Assembly: GCA_025559845.1 (NCBI GenBank)
Contig: CP048469.1
Span: 2,232,001-2,296,000, forward strand
Length of the DNA: 64,000 nucleotides
Direction of reading: 5' to 3'
DNA from: Agrobacterium tumefaciens
GTDB lineage: Bacteria; Pseudomonadota; Alphaproteobacteria; Rhizobiales; Rhizobiaceae
This document shows positions 52,396-62,130 of the stretch, piece by piece. The notes beneath the pieces are model-generated. The model saw nothing but the letters and a program-made list of their open reading frames with translations. It was not told the DNA's origin and searched no databases. Within the stretch, counting starts at the first letter, position 1. Each line of letters opens with the position of its first letter. The position numbers were made by a program, and so were the translations under genes.

Positions 52396-55300
52396 TCAAG
52401 CCGCGCTATCGATTTCTTCCGCAGCATTCGTAGGCACGTAGTTCAACACCGGCCCAAGCCAGCGCTCGACCTCTTCCACCGGCATATCCTTGCGGCGGGC
52501 ATAGTCCAGCACCTGATCGCGCTCCACTTTCGCGACGCCGAAATAATAGCTTTCGGGATGGCCGATATAGAGGCCGGAAACGGATGAGCCAGGCCACATG
52601 GCATAGCTTTCTGTCAACTCCACGCCGGTCGCCTCGGTCGCGTCGAGAAGAGAAAACAGCGTCTTCTTTTCCGTGTGATCCGGTTGCGCCGGATACCCCG
52701 GTGCAGGGCGGATGCCGGCATAGGCCTCTGAAATCAGTTCCTCACCGTTGAAGTTCTCCTGCGGTGCATAACCCCAGAACTCGGTACGGACACGCTCATG
52801 CATACGCTCGGCAAAGGCTTCGGCGAACCGGTCGGCCAGCGCCTTGACGAGGATCGACGAGTAATCGTCGTTCGCGCGTTCGAAACGCTCGGCAATCGCC
52901 ACTTCCTCGATACCAGCCGTCACCACGAAGCCCCCGACATAATCAGCCACGCCGCTATCAACAGGAGCCACGAAGTCAGACATAGCCACATTCGGACGCC
53001 CGTCCCGTTTGGAAAGCTGTTGGCGCAGTGTGAAGAAGGTTGCGAGTTCTTCAACACGGCTTTCATCCGTAAAGACACGAATGTCGTCGCCAAAGGCATT
53101 GGCCGGCCAGAAGCCGATGACCGCACGCGGACGGAACCACGTCTCGTCGATGATCTTCTTCAACATGGCCTGTGCATCGGCATAAAGCTGCCGTGCGGCC
53201 TCACCCTGCTTCTCGTCGTCAAGAATGGCGGGGAAGCGGCCCTTCAGCTCCCACGTCTGGAAGAACGGCGTCCAGTCGATGTAGCGCGAAAGCTCTTCCA
53301 GATCGTAGGTTTCAAAGACCTTCGTGCCAAAGAACTGCGGTTTGACTGGCTGGTAGCCAGACCAATCAACCTTCTGGGCGTTCTCGCGGGCGCGGGCAAG
53401 CGGCAAACGCTGCTTCTCACGCTCGTTACGCGCATGGGCTTCGGCAACCTTCGCATATTCGCTTCGGATACCTTCGATATAGGCTGGTTTCTGTTCTGCG
53501 GACAGGAGCGCGGAAACGACGCCGACGGCACGAGACGCGTCGGTAACATAAATTGCCTGCCCCTTTTCATAGCGCGGATGGATTTTGACAGCCGTGTGGA
53601 CACGGCTCGTCGTCGCGCCACCGATCAGCAGGGGAATATCGAAGCCCTGCCGCTCCATCTCTGCGGCAACATGCACCATTTCATCCAGCGACGGCGTAAT
53701 GAGGCCGGAAAGACCGATCACATCCACCTGTTCGGCAATCGCCGTCTCGAGGATCTTGGTGGTGGGCACCATCACACCGAGATCGATGATCTCGTAATTG
53801 TTGCAGGCCAGAACCACGCCGACGATGTTCTTGCCGATATCGTGAACGTCACCCTTGACGGTCGCCATCAGCACCTTGCCGGCAGCGCTGCGCTCGCTGC
53901 CGCCATTGGCGCGCTTTTCCTCTTCCATGTAAGGCAGGAGAACGGCAACGGCCTGCTTCATCACGCGGGCAGATTTTACCACCTGCGGCAGGAACATCTT
54001 GCCGGAACCGAAGAGGTCGCCAACCACGTTCATACCGGCCATCAACGGGCCTTCGATGACGTGCAGCGGACGCTCCGCCTTCTGGCGTGCCTCCTCCGTA
54101 TCAGCTTCGATGAATTCGGTAATGCCGTTGACCAGCGCATGCTCGAGGCGCTTTTCAACCGGCAGTTCGCGCCAGGACAGGTCCTGCGCCTTGGCTTCCT
54201 TTGCACCGGCGCCGCGGAAGCGTTCAGCAATTTCCAGCAGCCGCTCGGTCGCATCGTCGCGGCGGTTCAACACCACGTCTTCGCAGGCGTCGCGCAGTTC
54301 CGGGTCGATATTATCATAGACGGCAAGCTGGCCGGCGTTGACGATACCCATATCCATGCCAACCTGGATGGCATGGTAGAGGAACACGGCGTGCATGGCT
54401 TCGCGCACAGGCTCATTGCCGCGGAACGAGAAGGACAGGTTCGACACGCCACCGGAAATATGTGTGAGCGGCATCGTCTCACGAATGGTCTTCGTCGCTT
54501 CGATGAAGTCCACACCGTAATTGTTATGCTCTTCAATGCCGGTCGCCACCGCAAATACATTCGGATCGAAGATGATATCTTCGGGCAGAAGTCCTGCCTT
54601 CTCCGTCAGAAGTTTATAGGCACGTGCGCAGATTTCTATCTTGCGCTGATAGGTGTCCGCCTGCCCGACTTCGTCAAAGGCCATGACCACAACAGCAGCG
54701 CCGTAGTTACGGACAAGCTTCGCCTGCTGGAGAAATTTCTCCTCGCCTTCCTTCAGCGAGATCGAGTTGACGATCGGCTTGCCCTGAACGCATTTCAGAC
54801 CAGCCTCGATAATCTCGAACTTCGACGAGTCGATCATGACAGGAACGCGGGCGATATCCGGCTCGGCTGCGATCAGGTTGAGGAACTCGACCATCGCCTT
54901 TTCGGAATCGATCAGACCTTCGTCCATGTTGATGTCGATGATCTGCGCACCGTTTTCCACCTGATCGCGCGCAACAGCCAGCGCCGCCGTGTAATCGCCA
55001 GCGGTGATGAGCTTGCGGAAACGGGCCGAACCGGTGACGTTGGTACGTTCGCCGACGTTGACGAAGGGAATGTCCTTGGTCAGCACGAAGGGCTCGAGGC
55101 CCGAAAGTGACATGAATGGCTTGTGCTCGGGGATCGGGCGCGGCTTGTGGCCCTTCACCGCCTCGGCAATGGCGCGGATATGATCCGGCGTCGAACCGCA
55201 GCAGCCGCCAACGATGTTGACGAGACCATCGCGGGCAAAGCCCTCGACCTGACGCGCCATCATTTCCGGCGTTTCGTCATACTGGCCGAATTCGTTGGGC

Positions 55301-56169
55301 AGGCCCGCATTCGGATAGGCACAAATGAAGGTATCGGCCACATCCGACAATTCCTGAAGATGCGGACGCATTGCATCTGCACCGAGCGCACAGTTCAGGC
55401 CAATGGTGAACGGGCTCGCATGGCGCACGGAATTCCAGAATGCCGATGGTGTCTGGCCGGACAGAGTACGGCCCGAAAGATCCGTGATCGTACCGGAAAT
55501 CATCACCGGAAGATGAATGCCCTTGGCCTCGAAGCGCTCTTCGCAGGCGAAGATCGCCGCCTTGGCGTTCAACGTATCGAAAATCGTTTCGATGAGGATG
55601 ATATCCGCACCACCGTCGATCAGACCATCGATCTGCTCGCCATAGGCGATGCGCAGATCATCGAAAGAGACAGCGCGGTAACCGGGATTGTTGACGTCAG
55701 GCGAAATCGACGCCGTACGGTTGGTCGGCCCGATGGCGCCTGCGACGAAACGGCGACGGCCATCTTCCCGCTCGGCACGGATCGCGGCACGACGGGCAAC
55801 CTCCGCACCTTCGCGGTTGAGATCATAAACCGCACTCTCCATTTCGTAATCGGCCTGGGCTATGCGGGTCGAGGAAAACGTGTTGGTTTCCAGAATATCG
55901 GCGCCCGCCATGGCGTAACGATAGTGAATTTCTTCGATGGCATCCGGTTGGCTGAGGATCAGAAGGTCGTTGTTGCCCTTCTGGTGGCAGGCGCAGCCGA
56001 TGAACCGATCACCGCGAAAATGATCTTCATCGAACCCAAGCCCCTGGATCTGCGTTCCCATTGCACCATCGAGAATGAGGATACGCTCATTGGCAGCTTC
56101 ACGCAGCGCCTTCATGATTTCCGCGCCGTCGCGCTTTGCCCCTTCCGGGCCGAACAGGTCGTCAAACAC
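52396..56169 (-). CDS. metH: MetH, cobalamin-dependent methionine synthase
   Basis: Transfers a methyl group from 5-methyl-THF (made by MetF, 21663-22556) through cobalamin to homocysteine. 1257 residues, four modules in order: homocysteine/zinc domain (about 20-340; [23 protein letters not shown] and the zinc cysteines in [11 protein letters not shown]), folate domain (about 370-650; [13 protein letters not shown]), cobalamin domain (about 665-900; [12 protein letters not shown] near 765 with the lower-ligand His), and the SAM-dependent reactivation domain (about 910-1257; [17 protein letters not shown] [17 protein letters not shown]). Start: GTG at 56169 with AGGAG seven bases upstream; an ATG at 56184 would place the ribosome site inside the frame. 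Upstream at 56215-56234 lies the SahR-type palindrome. Confidence 0.96.
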   Translation of the reverse strand: MFDDLFGPEGAKRDGAEIMKALREAANERILILDGAMGTQIQGLGFDEDHFRGDRFIGCACHQKGNNDLLILSQPDAIEEIHYRYAMAGADILETNTFSSTRIAQADYEMESAVYDLNREGAEVARRAAIRAEREDGRRRFVAGAIGPTNRTASISPDVNNPGYRAVSFDDLRIAYGEQIDGLIDGGADIILIETIFDTLNAKAAIFACEERFEAKGIHLPVMISGTITDLSGRTLSGQTPSAFWNSVRHASPFTIGLNCALGADAMRPHLQELSDVADTFICAYPNAGLPNEFGQYDETPEMMARQVEGFARDGLVNIVGGCCGSTPDHIRAIAEAVKGHKPRPIPEHKPFMSLSGLEPFVLTKDIPFVNVGERTNVTGSARFRKLITAGDYTAALAVARDQVENGAQIIDINMDEGLIDSEKAMVEFLNLIAAEPDIARVPVMIDSSKFEIIEAGLKCVQGKPIVNSISLKEGEEKFLQQAKLVRNYGAAVVVMAFDEVGQADTYQRKIEICARAYKLLTEKAGLLPEDIIFDPNVFAVATGIEEHNNYGVDFIEATKTIRETMPLTHISGGVSNLSFSFRGNEPVREAMHAVFLYHAIQVGMDMGIVNAGQLAVYDNIDPELRDACEDVVLNRRDDATERLLEIAERFRGAGAKEAKAQDLSWRELPVEKRLEHALVNGITEFIEADTEEARQKAERPLHVIEGPLMAGMNVVGDLFGSGKMFLPQVVKSARVMKQAVAVLLPYMEEEKRANGGSERSAAGKVLMATVKGDVHDIGKNIVGVVLACNNYEIIDLGVMVPTTKILETAIAEQVDVIGLSGLITPSLDEMVHVAAEMERQGFDIPLLIGGATTSRVHTAVKIHPRYEKGQAIYVTDASRAVGVVSALLSAEQKPAYIEGIRSEYAKVAEAHARNEREKQRLPLARARENAQKVDWSGYQPVKPQFFGTKVFETYDLEELSRYIDWTPFFQTWELKGRFPAILDDEKQGEAARQLYADAQAMLKKIIDETWFRPRAVIGFWPANAFGDDIRVFTDESRVEELATFFTLRQQLSKRDGRPNVAMSDFVAPVDSGVADYVGGFVVTAGIEEVAIAERFERANDDYSSILVKALADRFAEAFAERMHERVRTEFWGYAPQENFNGEELISEAYAGIRPAPGYPAQPDHTEKKTLFSLLDATEATGVELTESYAMWPGSSVSGLYIGHPESYYFGVAKVERDQVLDYARRKDMPVEEVERWLGPVLNYVPTNAAEEIDSAA

Positions 56170-56214
56170 GGGCACACTCCTCATTTCGATTTGCAGGTCG
56201 CAACGCGTCAAGTC

Positions 56215-56234
56215 ACATAAAGATATGTTTATGT
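56215..56234. promoter_or_regulatory. Methionine-regulon palindrome upstream of metH
   Basis: ACATAAAGAT ATGTTTATGT: 19 of 20 bases identical to the perfect palindrome at 23595-23614 before the ArsR/methyltransferase-metF operon, with one mispaired position. Centred about 55 bp upstream of the metH start. Shared only by these two methionine-cycle transcripts in this window. Confidence 0.85.
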
Positions 56235-56347
56235 CAATATATCTTCAATGCATAGGTATGGCTTTGCGTCGTTGCGGGAGACTACGAAATTTCCCGAACA
56301 GATGACAGGCTCATATGGCATGGATATAACCCGAAGCAGCAATCAGT

Positions 56348-57607
56348 ATGGAGGACCGAATGCCTGAAGATGACCGCACGAACAACAACTGGAACACGTT
56401 GCCATGGCATCGCCAATGGCTGGTCAAGCAGGCAGAAGGGCTTTTCGATTTCTTCCAGTACCGCGCCATCAATCCGGCCGGAGGCTTTTTCGACCTCGAC
56501 AGCAAAGGCGCACCGCTGCAACCGCAAAACCCGGTGCGCGGCATCCACGCTTCCGCACGAATGGTACATTGCTTCTCCATCGGCCATCTTCTCGGACGGC
56601 CCGGCTGCGGAGACATCATTGACCATGGAATGACCTATCTGTGGAACAATCACCGCGACAGCGAGCACGGTGGATACTTCTGGCAGACGGATGACAATGG
56701 TCCGGTCGATTCGACGAAGCAGGGTTACGGCCATGCGTTCGTGCTGTTGGCAGCCTCATCAGCCAAGACCGTTGAGCATCCACTGGCCGACCGCATGCTC
56801 CAGGACATTACCGAAATTCTCGAAACGAAGTTTTGGGAAGAAAAGCATGGGGCAATTGCCGAGGAGTTCAATCGCGACTGGTCGCCGATCGAGAATTATC
56901 GTGGGCAGAACTCCAACATGCATCTGACGGAAGCGCTGATGGCGGCCTACGAGGTCACCAGGGAGCGTTCTTACATCGAAAAAGCGGAAAAGATCGCAGA
57001 TCTCATTATCCGTCGTCGCGCCGGTGAGCTGGATTTCCGTGTTCCAGAACACTTCGACGAGGACTGGACGCTCGACAAGAATTATCGCGGCAACGAGATG
57101 TTCCGCCCATCGGGATCGACGCCCGGGCATTGGCTCGAGTGGGCTCGTCTCCTGCTGCAACTGTGGGTGCTGGGTGAGCGCAAGCATGACTGGATGCCTG
57201 TCGCGGCAAAGTCTTTGTTTGTGCAGTCCATGGCGCTCGGCTGGGACCGGGAAAAAGGCGGCTTCTTTTACACGCTCGACTGGAACGACAATCCCGACAA
57301 GACGTCGAAGCTGTGGTGGCCGATGTGCGAGGCAGCGGGTGCAGCCCACTTCCTCAACGAAAACCTCCCGGCTGACGATTTTTACGAAGACAGCTATCGC
57401 CGCATCTGGAGCACGATTGCCAACAACTTCCTGGATCACGCACATGGCGGCTGGCACGAGGAACTGACCGAAAATCTTGTTCCAGCGAAGACATTGTTCC
57501 CCGGCAAGGGCGATATCTATCACGCCCTGCAGGCCTGCCTTATTCCGCTTTTCCCGGCAACGGGAAGTCTGACCAAGGTGATTGGGGAGAACGGCGGCTC
57601 ATATTGA
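56348..57607 (+). CDS. AGE-family sugar epimerase/isomerase
   Basis: 419-residue (alpha/alpha)6-barrel enzyme of the N-acylglucosamine 2-epimerase superfamily. Family blocks: GGFFDLDSKGAPLQPQNPVRG (about 46-66), RMVHCFSIGHLLGRPG, KQGYGHAFVLLAASSA (catalytic His), NSNMHLTEALMAAYE, PSGSTPGHWLEWARLLLQL and DYARSE-like KGDIYHALQACLIP. The group includes mannose isomerase (known from Agrobacterium), YihS and cellobiose epimerase; the short size and PGHWLEWARL favour mannose isomerase/YihS type. No sugar transporter or kinase is adjacent. Start ATG 56348 or, less likely, 56360. Confidence 0.87.
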   Translation: MEDRMPEDDRTNNNWNTLPWHRQWLVKQAEGLFDFFQYRAINPAGGFFDLDSKGAPLQPQNPVRGIHASARMVHCFSIGHLLGRPGCGDIIDHGMTYLWNNHRDSEHGGYFWQTDDNGPVDSTKQGYGHAFVLLAASSAKTVEHPLADRMLQDITEILETKFWEEKHGAIAEEFNRDWSPIENYRGQNSNMHLTEALMAAYEVTRERSYIEKAEKIADLIIRRRAGELDFRVPEHFDEDWTLDKNYRGNEMFRPSGSTPGHWLEWARLLLQLWVLGERKHDWMPVAAKSLFVQSMALGWDREKGGFFYTLDWNDNPDKTSKLWWPMCEAAGAAHFLNENLPADDFYEDSYRRIWSTIANNFLDHAHGGWHEELTENLVPAKTLFPGKGDIYHALQACLIPLFPATGSLTKVIGENGGSY

Positions 57608-57631
57608 GCCGCCAGCCTCGGCAAACGAGGC

Positions 57632-58192
57632 TCAAAAGCCGAGCGTTTCCTCGAAATCATCCCATGACTGGTACATTTCGTAACGACCAATGCCGCGAAT
57701 GGGCACATGGCCATAATAGGGCGAGAGCTGAAACTCTGCAGCAGCCTCGCTCTTTCCCGCGACGGCACCCACATAGATTGCCGACGCGAGGCCGGTGCGG
57801 TTTGCCCCATGCTCACAATGGATCAGGATCGGCTTGTCGGCATTGCGCATGACTGCGGCCAGCATTTCGGCATCATCCACCGACAGTTTCTCACTCGAAC
57901 TCAGTGGATAATCGATTAGGCGAATACCGTTCTGTTTTGCCGCCGTGCTTTCCGCATCGTACCAGGCTTCACGCTTCTCATTGCGAAGATTGAGAATGGT
58001 CTTGATTCCATGCTTTTTGGCGTAGTCGGCAATGTCTTCACCACTTGGCTGCGCCGACCGGTAAAGCTCGCCCGGAATGACCTCATGGAAGTTTCCCGTC
58101 AGTTGGCCAATCCCCATATGCGCCCCGGCCAGAACCGGTACTGCAACCAGGACGACGGCCGAAACTTTCAAGAGCACTAGGAGAGAACGCAC
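57632..58192 (-). CDS. Exported dual-specificity/tyrosine phosphatase-like protein
   Basis: 186 residues. One hydrophobic segment at 4-23 (LVLLKVSAVVLVAVPVLAGA), either a signal or an anchor, then a phosphatase fold: GELYRSAQPSGEDIADYAKKHGIKTILNLRNE (about 42-73) and the P-loop HCEHGANRTG (about 133-142), fitting C-x5-R with the catalytic Cys. The general-acid region lies around YPLSSSEKLS. Many small periplasmic phosphatases of this type exist in rhizobia; the target is unknown. GTG start. Same strand as the next upstream hypothetical, 80 bp apart, possibly co-transcribed. Confidence 0.84.
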   Translation of the reverse strand: MRSLLVLLKVSAVVLVAVPVLAGAHMGIGQLTGNFHEVIPGELYRSAQPSGEDIADYAKKHGIKTILNLRNEKREAWYDAESTAAKQNGIRLIDYPLSSSEKLSVDDAEMLAAVMRNADKPILIHCEHGANRTGLASAIYVGAVAGKSEAAAEFQLSPYYGHVPIRGIGRYEMYQSWDDFEETLGF

Positions 58193-58272
58193 GACAACAA
58201 CCCATCACTTTCATCAGATGCATGGCGGGATGCCATCACAAGCTGGCGAAAACAAGTCGAAATGAAAACGCC

Positions 58273-58725
58273 TCAGTCGAACTCCGCTGAATTGATTGTG
58301 ACCCGCCAATTCAGCGTGCTCGCATCTACCCGCTCATTGTTGCGCAACCGGTAGGCCCGGCAGGTCGCAAAGCTTTCTCCAGGTTCTATCCGTTTGTCAC
58401 TTGTCTGGTATGGATTGAAGGCGACGGAAACGCCGACGTCCTGTTCGAAACCTTCGAGCGTATAGGTCAGACGTTTGACCGCAACTCTGTTGTCGTTGCG
58501 AAAACTGACCTGAACAGGCAGGGCAGGATCAGTGCAGGTCGCATCAAAGGCGGCAGTCGCAACGATGTTCTCAAGCCGGTTGCCGCCGCGAAACCCGTCA
58601 AAAACAACGATCGCTGCAGTGACACCCCAAACCAGCCCCAGGCACAAAACGGCCGGCTTCAGGTATCTTGGAAAAGCGATCAGCGTAACCAGAAGAAGCG
58701 CGCTAAGAACGGCCGCAACAATCAC
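58273..58725 (-). CDS. Membrane protein of unknown function
   Basis: 150-residue protein. Two hydrophobic segments close together (about 2-17 and 24-42) and then a roughly 105-residue soluble, probably periplasmic, domain with two cysteines (ATCTDP and FATCRAY). The latter half (VSFRNDNRVAVKRLTYTLEGFEQ) reads as beta-strand rich. Not recognised. I chose the GTG at 58725 because GGGGGAG lies five bases before it; a TTG eight codons upstream lacks this. Adjacent to the phosphatase on the same strand. Confidence 0.7.
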   Translation of the reverse strand: MIVAAVLSALLLVTLIAFPRYLKPAVLCLGLVWGVTAAIVVFDGFRGGNRLENIVATAAFDATCTDPALPVQVSFRNDNRVAVKRLTYTLEGFEQDVGVSVAFNPYQTSDKRIEPGESFATCRAYRLRNNERVDASTLNWRVTINSAEFD

Positions 58726-59056
58726 GCCATCTCCCCCTGCCCCGAACAAATCTTCACGCGATCATACCTCCCATAAAACGCCGTATTCAACGCCGGCGAA
58801 AATCTTTGCCGCAAACTTATGATCGGTACTTGCGCTGTCAATACAACCAAGCGTGACAAGCACGGAACGTCTCCATACCCCACAGGCTTATCTGAAAACG
58901 GAACCAAATCGCATCCAAAAACGTTCGCGGCTCGATAAGAACGTAATGCGTGGGACAAAGCATCCGTTTTGCATGCCTTGGCGAGCGTATCTCGCACCCC
59001 ATATTAAATACGCCTAATACATGATATAGAGGTTCGTCAGCTCAGGGAGACAAACA
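58726..59056. other. Intergenic region before the outer-membrane protein gene
   Basis: About 330 bp with no convincing gene. A minus-strand frame from about 58997 to 58722 has no ribosome site or recognisable product. The last 60 bp are A/T-rich (ATATTAAATACG...) and hold the promoter and GGGAG ribosome site of the barrel protein. No structured RNA recognised. Confidence 0.55.
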
Positions 59057-59686
59057 ATGAAAACGCTGATCGCATCATCAATGTTCGCCTTGGCGGCAAG
59101 CATGGCAATGGCTGCCGACGCCGTTTACGAGACCCCCGCACCGCCTGTCGCGCAGGAAACTCTGCCGACATTCACCTGGTCTGGCCCCTACCTTGGTATT
59201 CAGGGCGGAGCAGGCTGGCTGAATGGTGATTTTTCGGCGGGTGGGCCCGTTGCCTCCGACAACTTCGATGGCGGCATCTTCGGCGCTTTCGCGGGCTATA
59301 ACTACCAGTTCGACAACAATTTCGTCGTCGGCATCGAGGGTGATCTCGATTACAACTGGAACGACAACGACTACGGCGGCACGAAGGTTGGCACCGATTG
59401 GCAGGGCTCCGTACGCGGCCGCGTCGGTTACGCCTTCGATCACGCTCTGCTTTACGCGACCGCAGGCTGGACCGCGACGCGCGGCTTTGTTGAAACCCCA
59501 GTCGGCGACGACAATACCACGTTCAATGGTTACACCGTCGGAGCAGGTCTCGATTACGCCTTCACCGACAATATCTTCGCCAGGATCGAATATCGCTTCA
59601 ACGACTACAGCGACAAGGATGTCTTCGGCATCAATACCGATCTTGACCAGCACACCGTCAAGGTGGGCCTTGGTGTGAAGTTCTGA
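59057..59686 (+). CDS. Outer-membrane beta-barrel protein (Omp25/Omp31, RopB-like)
   Basis: 209-residue porin-like barrel. Signal peptide 1-19 (cleaving after SMAMA), then a proline-rich spacer (VYETPAPPVAQETLP) and a barrel of about eight strands: GPYLGIQGGAGWLNGDF, GGIFGAFAGYNYQFDNNFVVG, GSVRGRVGYAFDHALLYATAG, and the C-terminal HTVKVGLGVKF ending in the aromatic Phe that BamA recognises. Group 3 outer-membrane proteins of the Rhizobiales match this. Monocistronic, with its own terminator. Confidence 0.92.
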   Translation: MKTLIASSMFALAASMAMAADAVYETPAPPVAQETLPTFTWSGPYLGIQGGAGWLNGDFSAGGPVASDNFDGGIFGAFAGYNYQFDNNFVVGIEGDLDYNWNDNDYGGTKVGTDWQGSVRGRVGYAFDHALLYATAGWTATRGFVETPVGDDNTTFNGYTVGAGLDYAFTDNIFARIEYRFNDYSDKDVFGINTDLDQHTVKVGLGVKF

Positions 59687-59703
59687 TCCGCCTGATGGCG
59701 CTC

Positions 59704-59733
59704 AAAAAAGCCCGGTTTTTACCGGGCTTTTTT
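59704..59733 (+). terminator. Intrinsic terminator after the barrel protein gene
   Basis: AAAAAAGCCCGGT, loop TTTT, ACCGGGCTTTTTT, 17 bp after the stop codon. Confidence 0.92.
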
Positions 59734-59895
59734 CATGCGCGAACTGGCCATGGCGACCAGAACTGCAAGGCGTTCGGACCTCATGAAAAATGAAAACCAA
59801 ACAACGAACCATTCACAAGCTGTTCAGAAGGTTCGTGCCATCATCCGGGCATAATGAGCCTCTATCTCCTGCAGCAGGCTTATGGAGTAGCCCTG

Positions 59896-60246
59896 ATGAA
59901 AAAAGTAATTCTTTCGACCCTTGCTGCGCTTGTCGCCACCGGAAGCGTCCTCGTATCTTACGGACCGGTTGCTGCGCAGGAATACCGTCCACGTTATGAC
60001 CGTGGCGGCCCTCCACCCCCGCCCTACCGCGAGCATCGTCGTCATAACGACGGCGCGGCTATCGCCGGTGGCCTGGCAGCCGGTGTGATCGGCGGCCTGA
60101 TCGGTGGTGCAATCGTCAACAACAGCGGTCCTCGTTATTACGAGCCCCCACCACCGCCGCGTCCACGCTGCTGGTACGAAGATCGCCGCGTCCCGAATTC
60201 CTATGACGGCGGCTGGCATACGGAAACAATGCGCGTCTGTAACTGA
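59896..60246 (+). CDS. Exported glycine-zipper, proline-rich protein
   Basis: 116 residues. Signal peptide 1-28 (cleaving after GPVAA), a Pro/Arg/Tyr-rich segment, then a glycine-zipper hydrophobic patch DGAAIAGGLAAGVIGGLIGGAI (about 53-74), a PPPPPRP run and a C-terminal cysteine pair (RPRCWYEDRR and MRVC at the end). This is the rhizobial glycine-zipper surface protein type: the zipper probably spans or inserts in the outer membrane. Start ATG 59896 begins MKKVILSTLAAL; the frame is open upstream without signal character. Function unknown. TTCA repeats lie at 59812-59835 before it. Confidence 0.82.
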   Translation: MKKVILSTLAALVATGSVLVSYGPVAAQEYRPRYDRGGPPPPPYREHRRHNDGAAIAGGLAAGVIGGLIGGAIVNNSGPRYYEPPPPPRPRCWYEDRRVPNSYDGGWHTETMRVCN

Positions 60247-60442
60247 CCCGCAACATATCGACCGGTCAGCCCTCGGCTGGCCGGCTCTCCCTCTTCCCCA
60301 AATTTCCTGAACCGAGCACACGGCCGCAATAAAATTGCGGAGCGCTACCACATTGTTGCGCCTGCAAAAATCGGAACCAAACGCGCGTCTTCCCCAAAAA
60401 ATGAGAGCCACGACGGCCTTATATCTGGTTCAGAAGACGAAT

Positions 60443-60518
60443 TGGTGGGCCCGGAGGGACTCGAACCCCCAACCAAGCGGTTATGAGCCGCCGGCTCTAA
60501 CCATTGAGCTACAGGCCC
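60443..60518 (-). tRNA. tRNA-Ile with anticodon CAU (lysidine type)
   Basis: Full cloverleaf on the minus strand, 76 nt with CCA encoded at 60445-60443. Acceptor GGGCCTG pairs with CGGGCCC (one G-T pair); D arm GTAGCTCAATGGTTAGAGC; anticodon loop CTCATAA with anticodon CAT; T arm GGGGGTTCGAGTCCCTC. The GGTTAGAGC D-loop and the CTCATAA loop are those of the AUA-decoding isoleucine tRNA, whose C34 is converted to lysidine by TilS, rather than of initiator or elongator Met tRNA. Confidence 0.9.
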
Positions 60519-60696
60519 TTTCGGACTTAAGATCCGAAATACCGGGTTTCGCAATGGTTCGAAACCGGCGGTCACGCTCTAACGCATATTTCTTGAGCCG
60601 ACAAGCCATTGATGATGGCGCAACAGCAGGTTGCCGTAATAGCTTCACAATCTCTGGCAATAGCTTGCACAGGGACACAATCAACGAGGAAACACC

Positions 60697-61440
60697 ATGA
60701 CGACAAGAACGGCCCGCCTTTTCGCCCTGACCGCTTTGACTGCAGCATCGGTTATGCCGCTTGCCAGTCATGCGTTTGCACAGGAGACGACAAAGAGCGA
60801 AGCAACGATCAGCGTTTCGGGTGAAGGCCAGTCCGCAGTCGCACCAGATATGGCGATCCTGAATTTCAGCGTTGTCAAACAGGCGGAGACCGCTGCCGTG
60901 GCTCTGACGGAAAACTCCAAGGCACTGTCGGAAGTGCTGAAAGCCCTGAAAGCCGCGTCGATCGAAGACCGTGATCTTCAGACCAGCAATTTTTCCGTCC
61001 AGCCGCTCTACAAGCACTTCGAGCCAAAGGACGGCGTCTACGTCGCTCCCGAAATCACCGGATATCAGGTCAGCAACGGATTGACGGTGCGCGTCCGCGA
61101 TCTCAAGAAACTCGGCGAAATCCTCGACACCTCCGTCAAGCTCGGCATCAATCAGGGTGGCGATATCACCTTCACCAACGACAAGCCTGAAGCAACGGTG
61201 ACGGAAGCCCGTAAACTGGCGGTGGCAGATGCGCTGGCGAAAGCCAAAACCTTGACGGAAGCAGCAGGCGTGAAGCTCGGCCGGGTCATCCAGATCACCG
61301 AAAACATGCAGCGCCCGATGCCTGTACCGCAGGGCGCAATGCGTGCATCGATGATGAAGGAGGCAGATAGCGTGCCGATCGCATCCGGCGAGAACAACTA
61401 CAGCGTTGTCGTCAACGTCACTTTCGCCCTCGACCAATAA
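60697..61440 (+). CDS. SIMPL-domain (DUF541) periplasmic protein
   Basis: 247 residues. Signal peptide 1-28 (cleaving after HAFA). SIMPL domain from about 33 to 245: ISVSGEGQSAVAPDMAILNF, ALKAASIEDRDLQTSNFSVQP, GYQVSNGLTVRVRDLKKLGE and the last strand YSVVVNVTFALDQ. The family includes Brucella BP26 and E. coli YggE, oligomeric periplasmic proteins linked to oxidative-stress protection. The stretch QRPMPVPQGAMRASM is a variable loop. Start ATG 60697 has GAGGAAA upstream. Its terminator is at 61465. Confidence 0.9.
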   Translation: MTTRTARLFALTALTAASVMPLASHAFAQETTKSEATISVSGEGQSAVAPDMAILNFSVVKQAETAAVALTENSKALSEVLKALKAASIEDRDLQTSNFSVQPLYKHFEPKDGVYVAPEITGYQVSNGLTVRVRDLKKLGEILDTSVKLGINQGGDITFTNDKPEATVTEARKLAVADALAKAKTLTEAAGVKLGRVIQITENMQRPMPVPQGAMRASMMKEADSVPIASGENNYSVVVNVTFALDQ

Positions 61441-61464
61441 ATCGAGACGACCGTAAAAAACTGA

Positions 61465-61508
61465 GCGAGGGATGAAGCCTGAAACGGCCTCATCCCTCGC
61501 TTCTTTTT
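61465..61508 (+). terminator. Intrinsic terminator after the SIMPL gene
   Basis: Stem GCGAGGGATGA / TCATCCCTCGC with a shorter inner GCC/GGC pair, followed by TTCTTTTTT. Confidence 0.85.
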
Positions 61509-61651
61509 TAAAAATCTTGCTCATCGTCCCGGCCTTGACGCCGCAAAAAGGAAACGCCCCGCCAGGCATTCAGCCAGACGGGGCGATCCATTTGATCCGC
61601 ATCAGGGGGGACCGGGGATTTTCCGCGGATCAATTCTTCAAAGACGTCAGA

Positions 61652-61984
61652 TTAACGGCGGATAACCGGGCAACCACGCTCATTGGCGAAGACAACGCGG
61701 TCACGACCATGACGGTCGAAGCCGGCAACCACGACGCGGCGCGGCGACATGTCAACCACACGTGCGCGACGAAGACCCATGCGGCTTGCCTTTTCTTCCG
61801 CAAGCCACGGCGAGCAGCCACGACGCGGGCCACCCCAACCATGACGACCGCCATCGCGGTGACCGTCGCGAACCTGGATACCGAACTGCACGTCCGGACC
61901 TGCCGAAGCCACTGAGGCCGTTGCAGAAATTCCGCCCAAGGCGATAAGGGCTGCCATACCGGCTTTAGCAAAAGTGCTGAACAT
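61652..61984 (-). CDS. Small exported basic protein of unknown function
   Basis: 110 residues: a signal peptide (1-28, SATASVASA cleavage region), a Gly/His/Arg-rich stretch and a C-terminal part with two cysteines, RRGCSPWLAEEKASRMGLRR (about 53-72) and ERGCPVIRR at the end, pI very basic. The CSPWLAEEKA...GLRRARVVDMSPRRVVV pattern recurs in small rhizobial exported proteins from memory, function unknown. TTCA repeats lie upstream at 62068-62096. The ATG at 61984 is the start of the signal. Confidence 0.8.
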   Translation of the reverse strand: MFSTFAKAGMAALIALGGISATASVASAGPDVQFGIQVRDGHRDGGRHGWGGPRRGCSPWLAEEKASRMGLRRARVVDMSPRRVVVAGFDRHGRDRVVFANERGCPVIRR

Positions 61985-62130
61985 GATTCACTCCGTTTCG
62001 CTTTTCCGCCGGCAGATCATCTGACCAGCGATTGAGAACACATTAGGGTCCGTCGCCTGAATGATTTCAGAACCGCACATTCAGCCAAGGTTCATGCTTG
62101 AGGCGAGATGGCAGGCTCCGCAAATCAGGC

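Noticed and set aside
52798..55110. A 770-codon open frame on the plus strand antisense to metH
   Set aside because: It lies entirely opposite metH, has no recognisable domain and no ribosome site, and the metH frame is fully conserved. Long antisense frames are common in this G+C-rich sequence (also at 4453-5913, 50986-52173, 55123-56220 and 1329-2306).
56170..56347. A SAM riboswitch before metH
   Set aside because: The leader is short and shows no SAM-I/SAM-II type core; the region is instead explained by the shared palindrome.
57614..57632. Hairpin AGCCTCG-GCAAA-CGAGGCT between convergent genes as a terminator
   Set aside because: No T-run on either strand, and the 3' arm overlaps the stop of the phosphatase gene; it may still help, but evidence is weak.
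60345..60700. Open frames over the tRNA at 60443-60518 (both strands)
   Set aside because: They read through a clear tRNA and have no product features.
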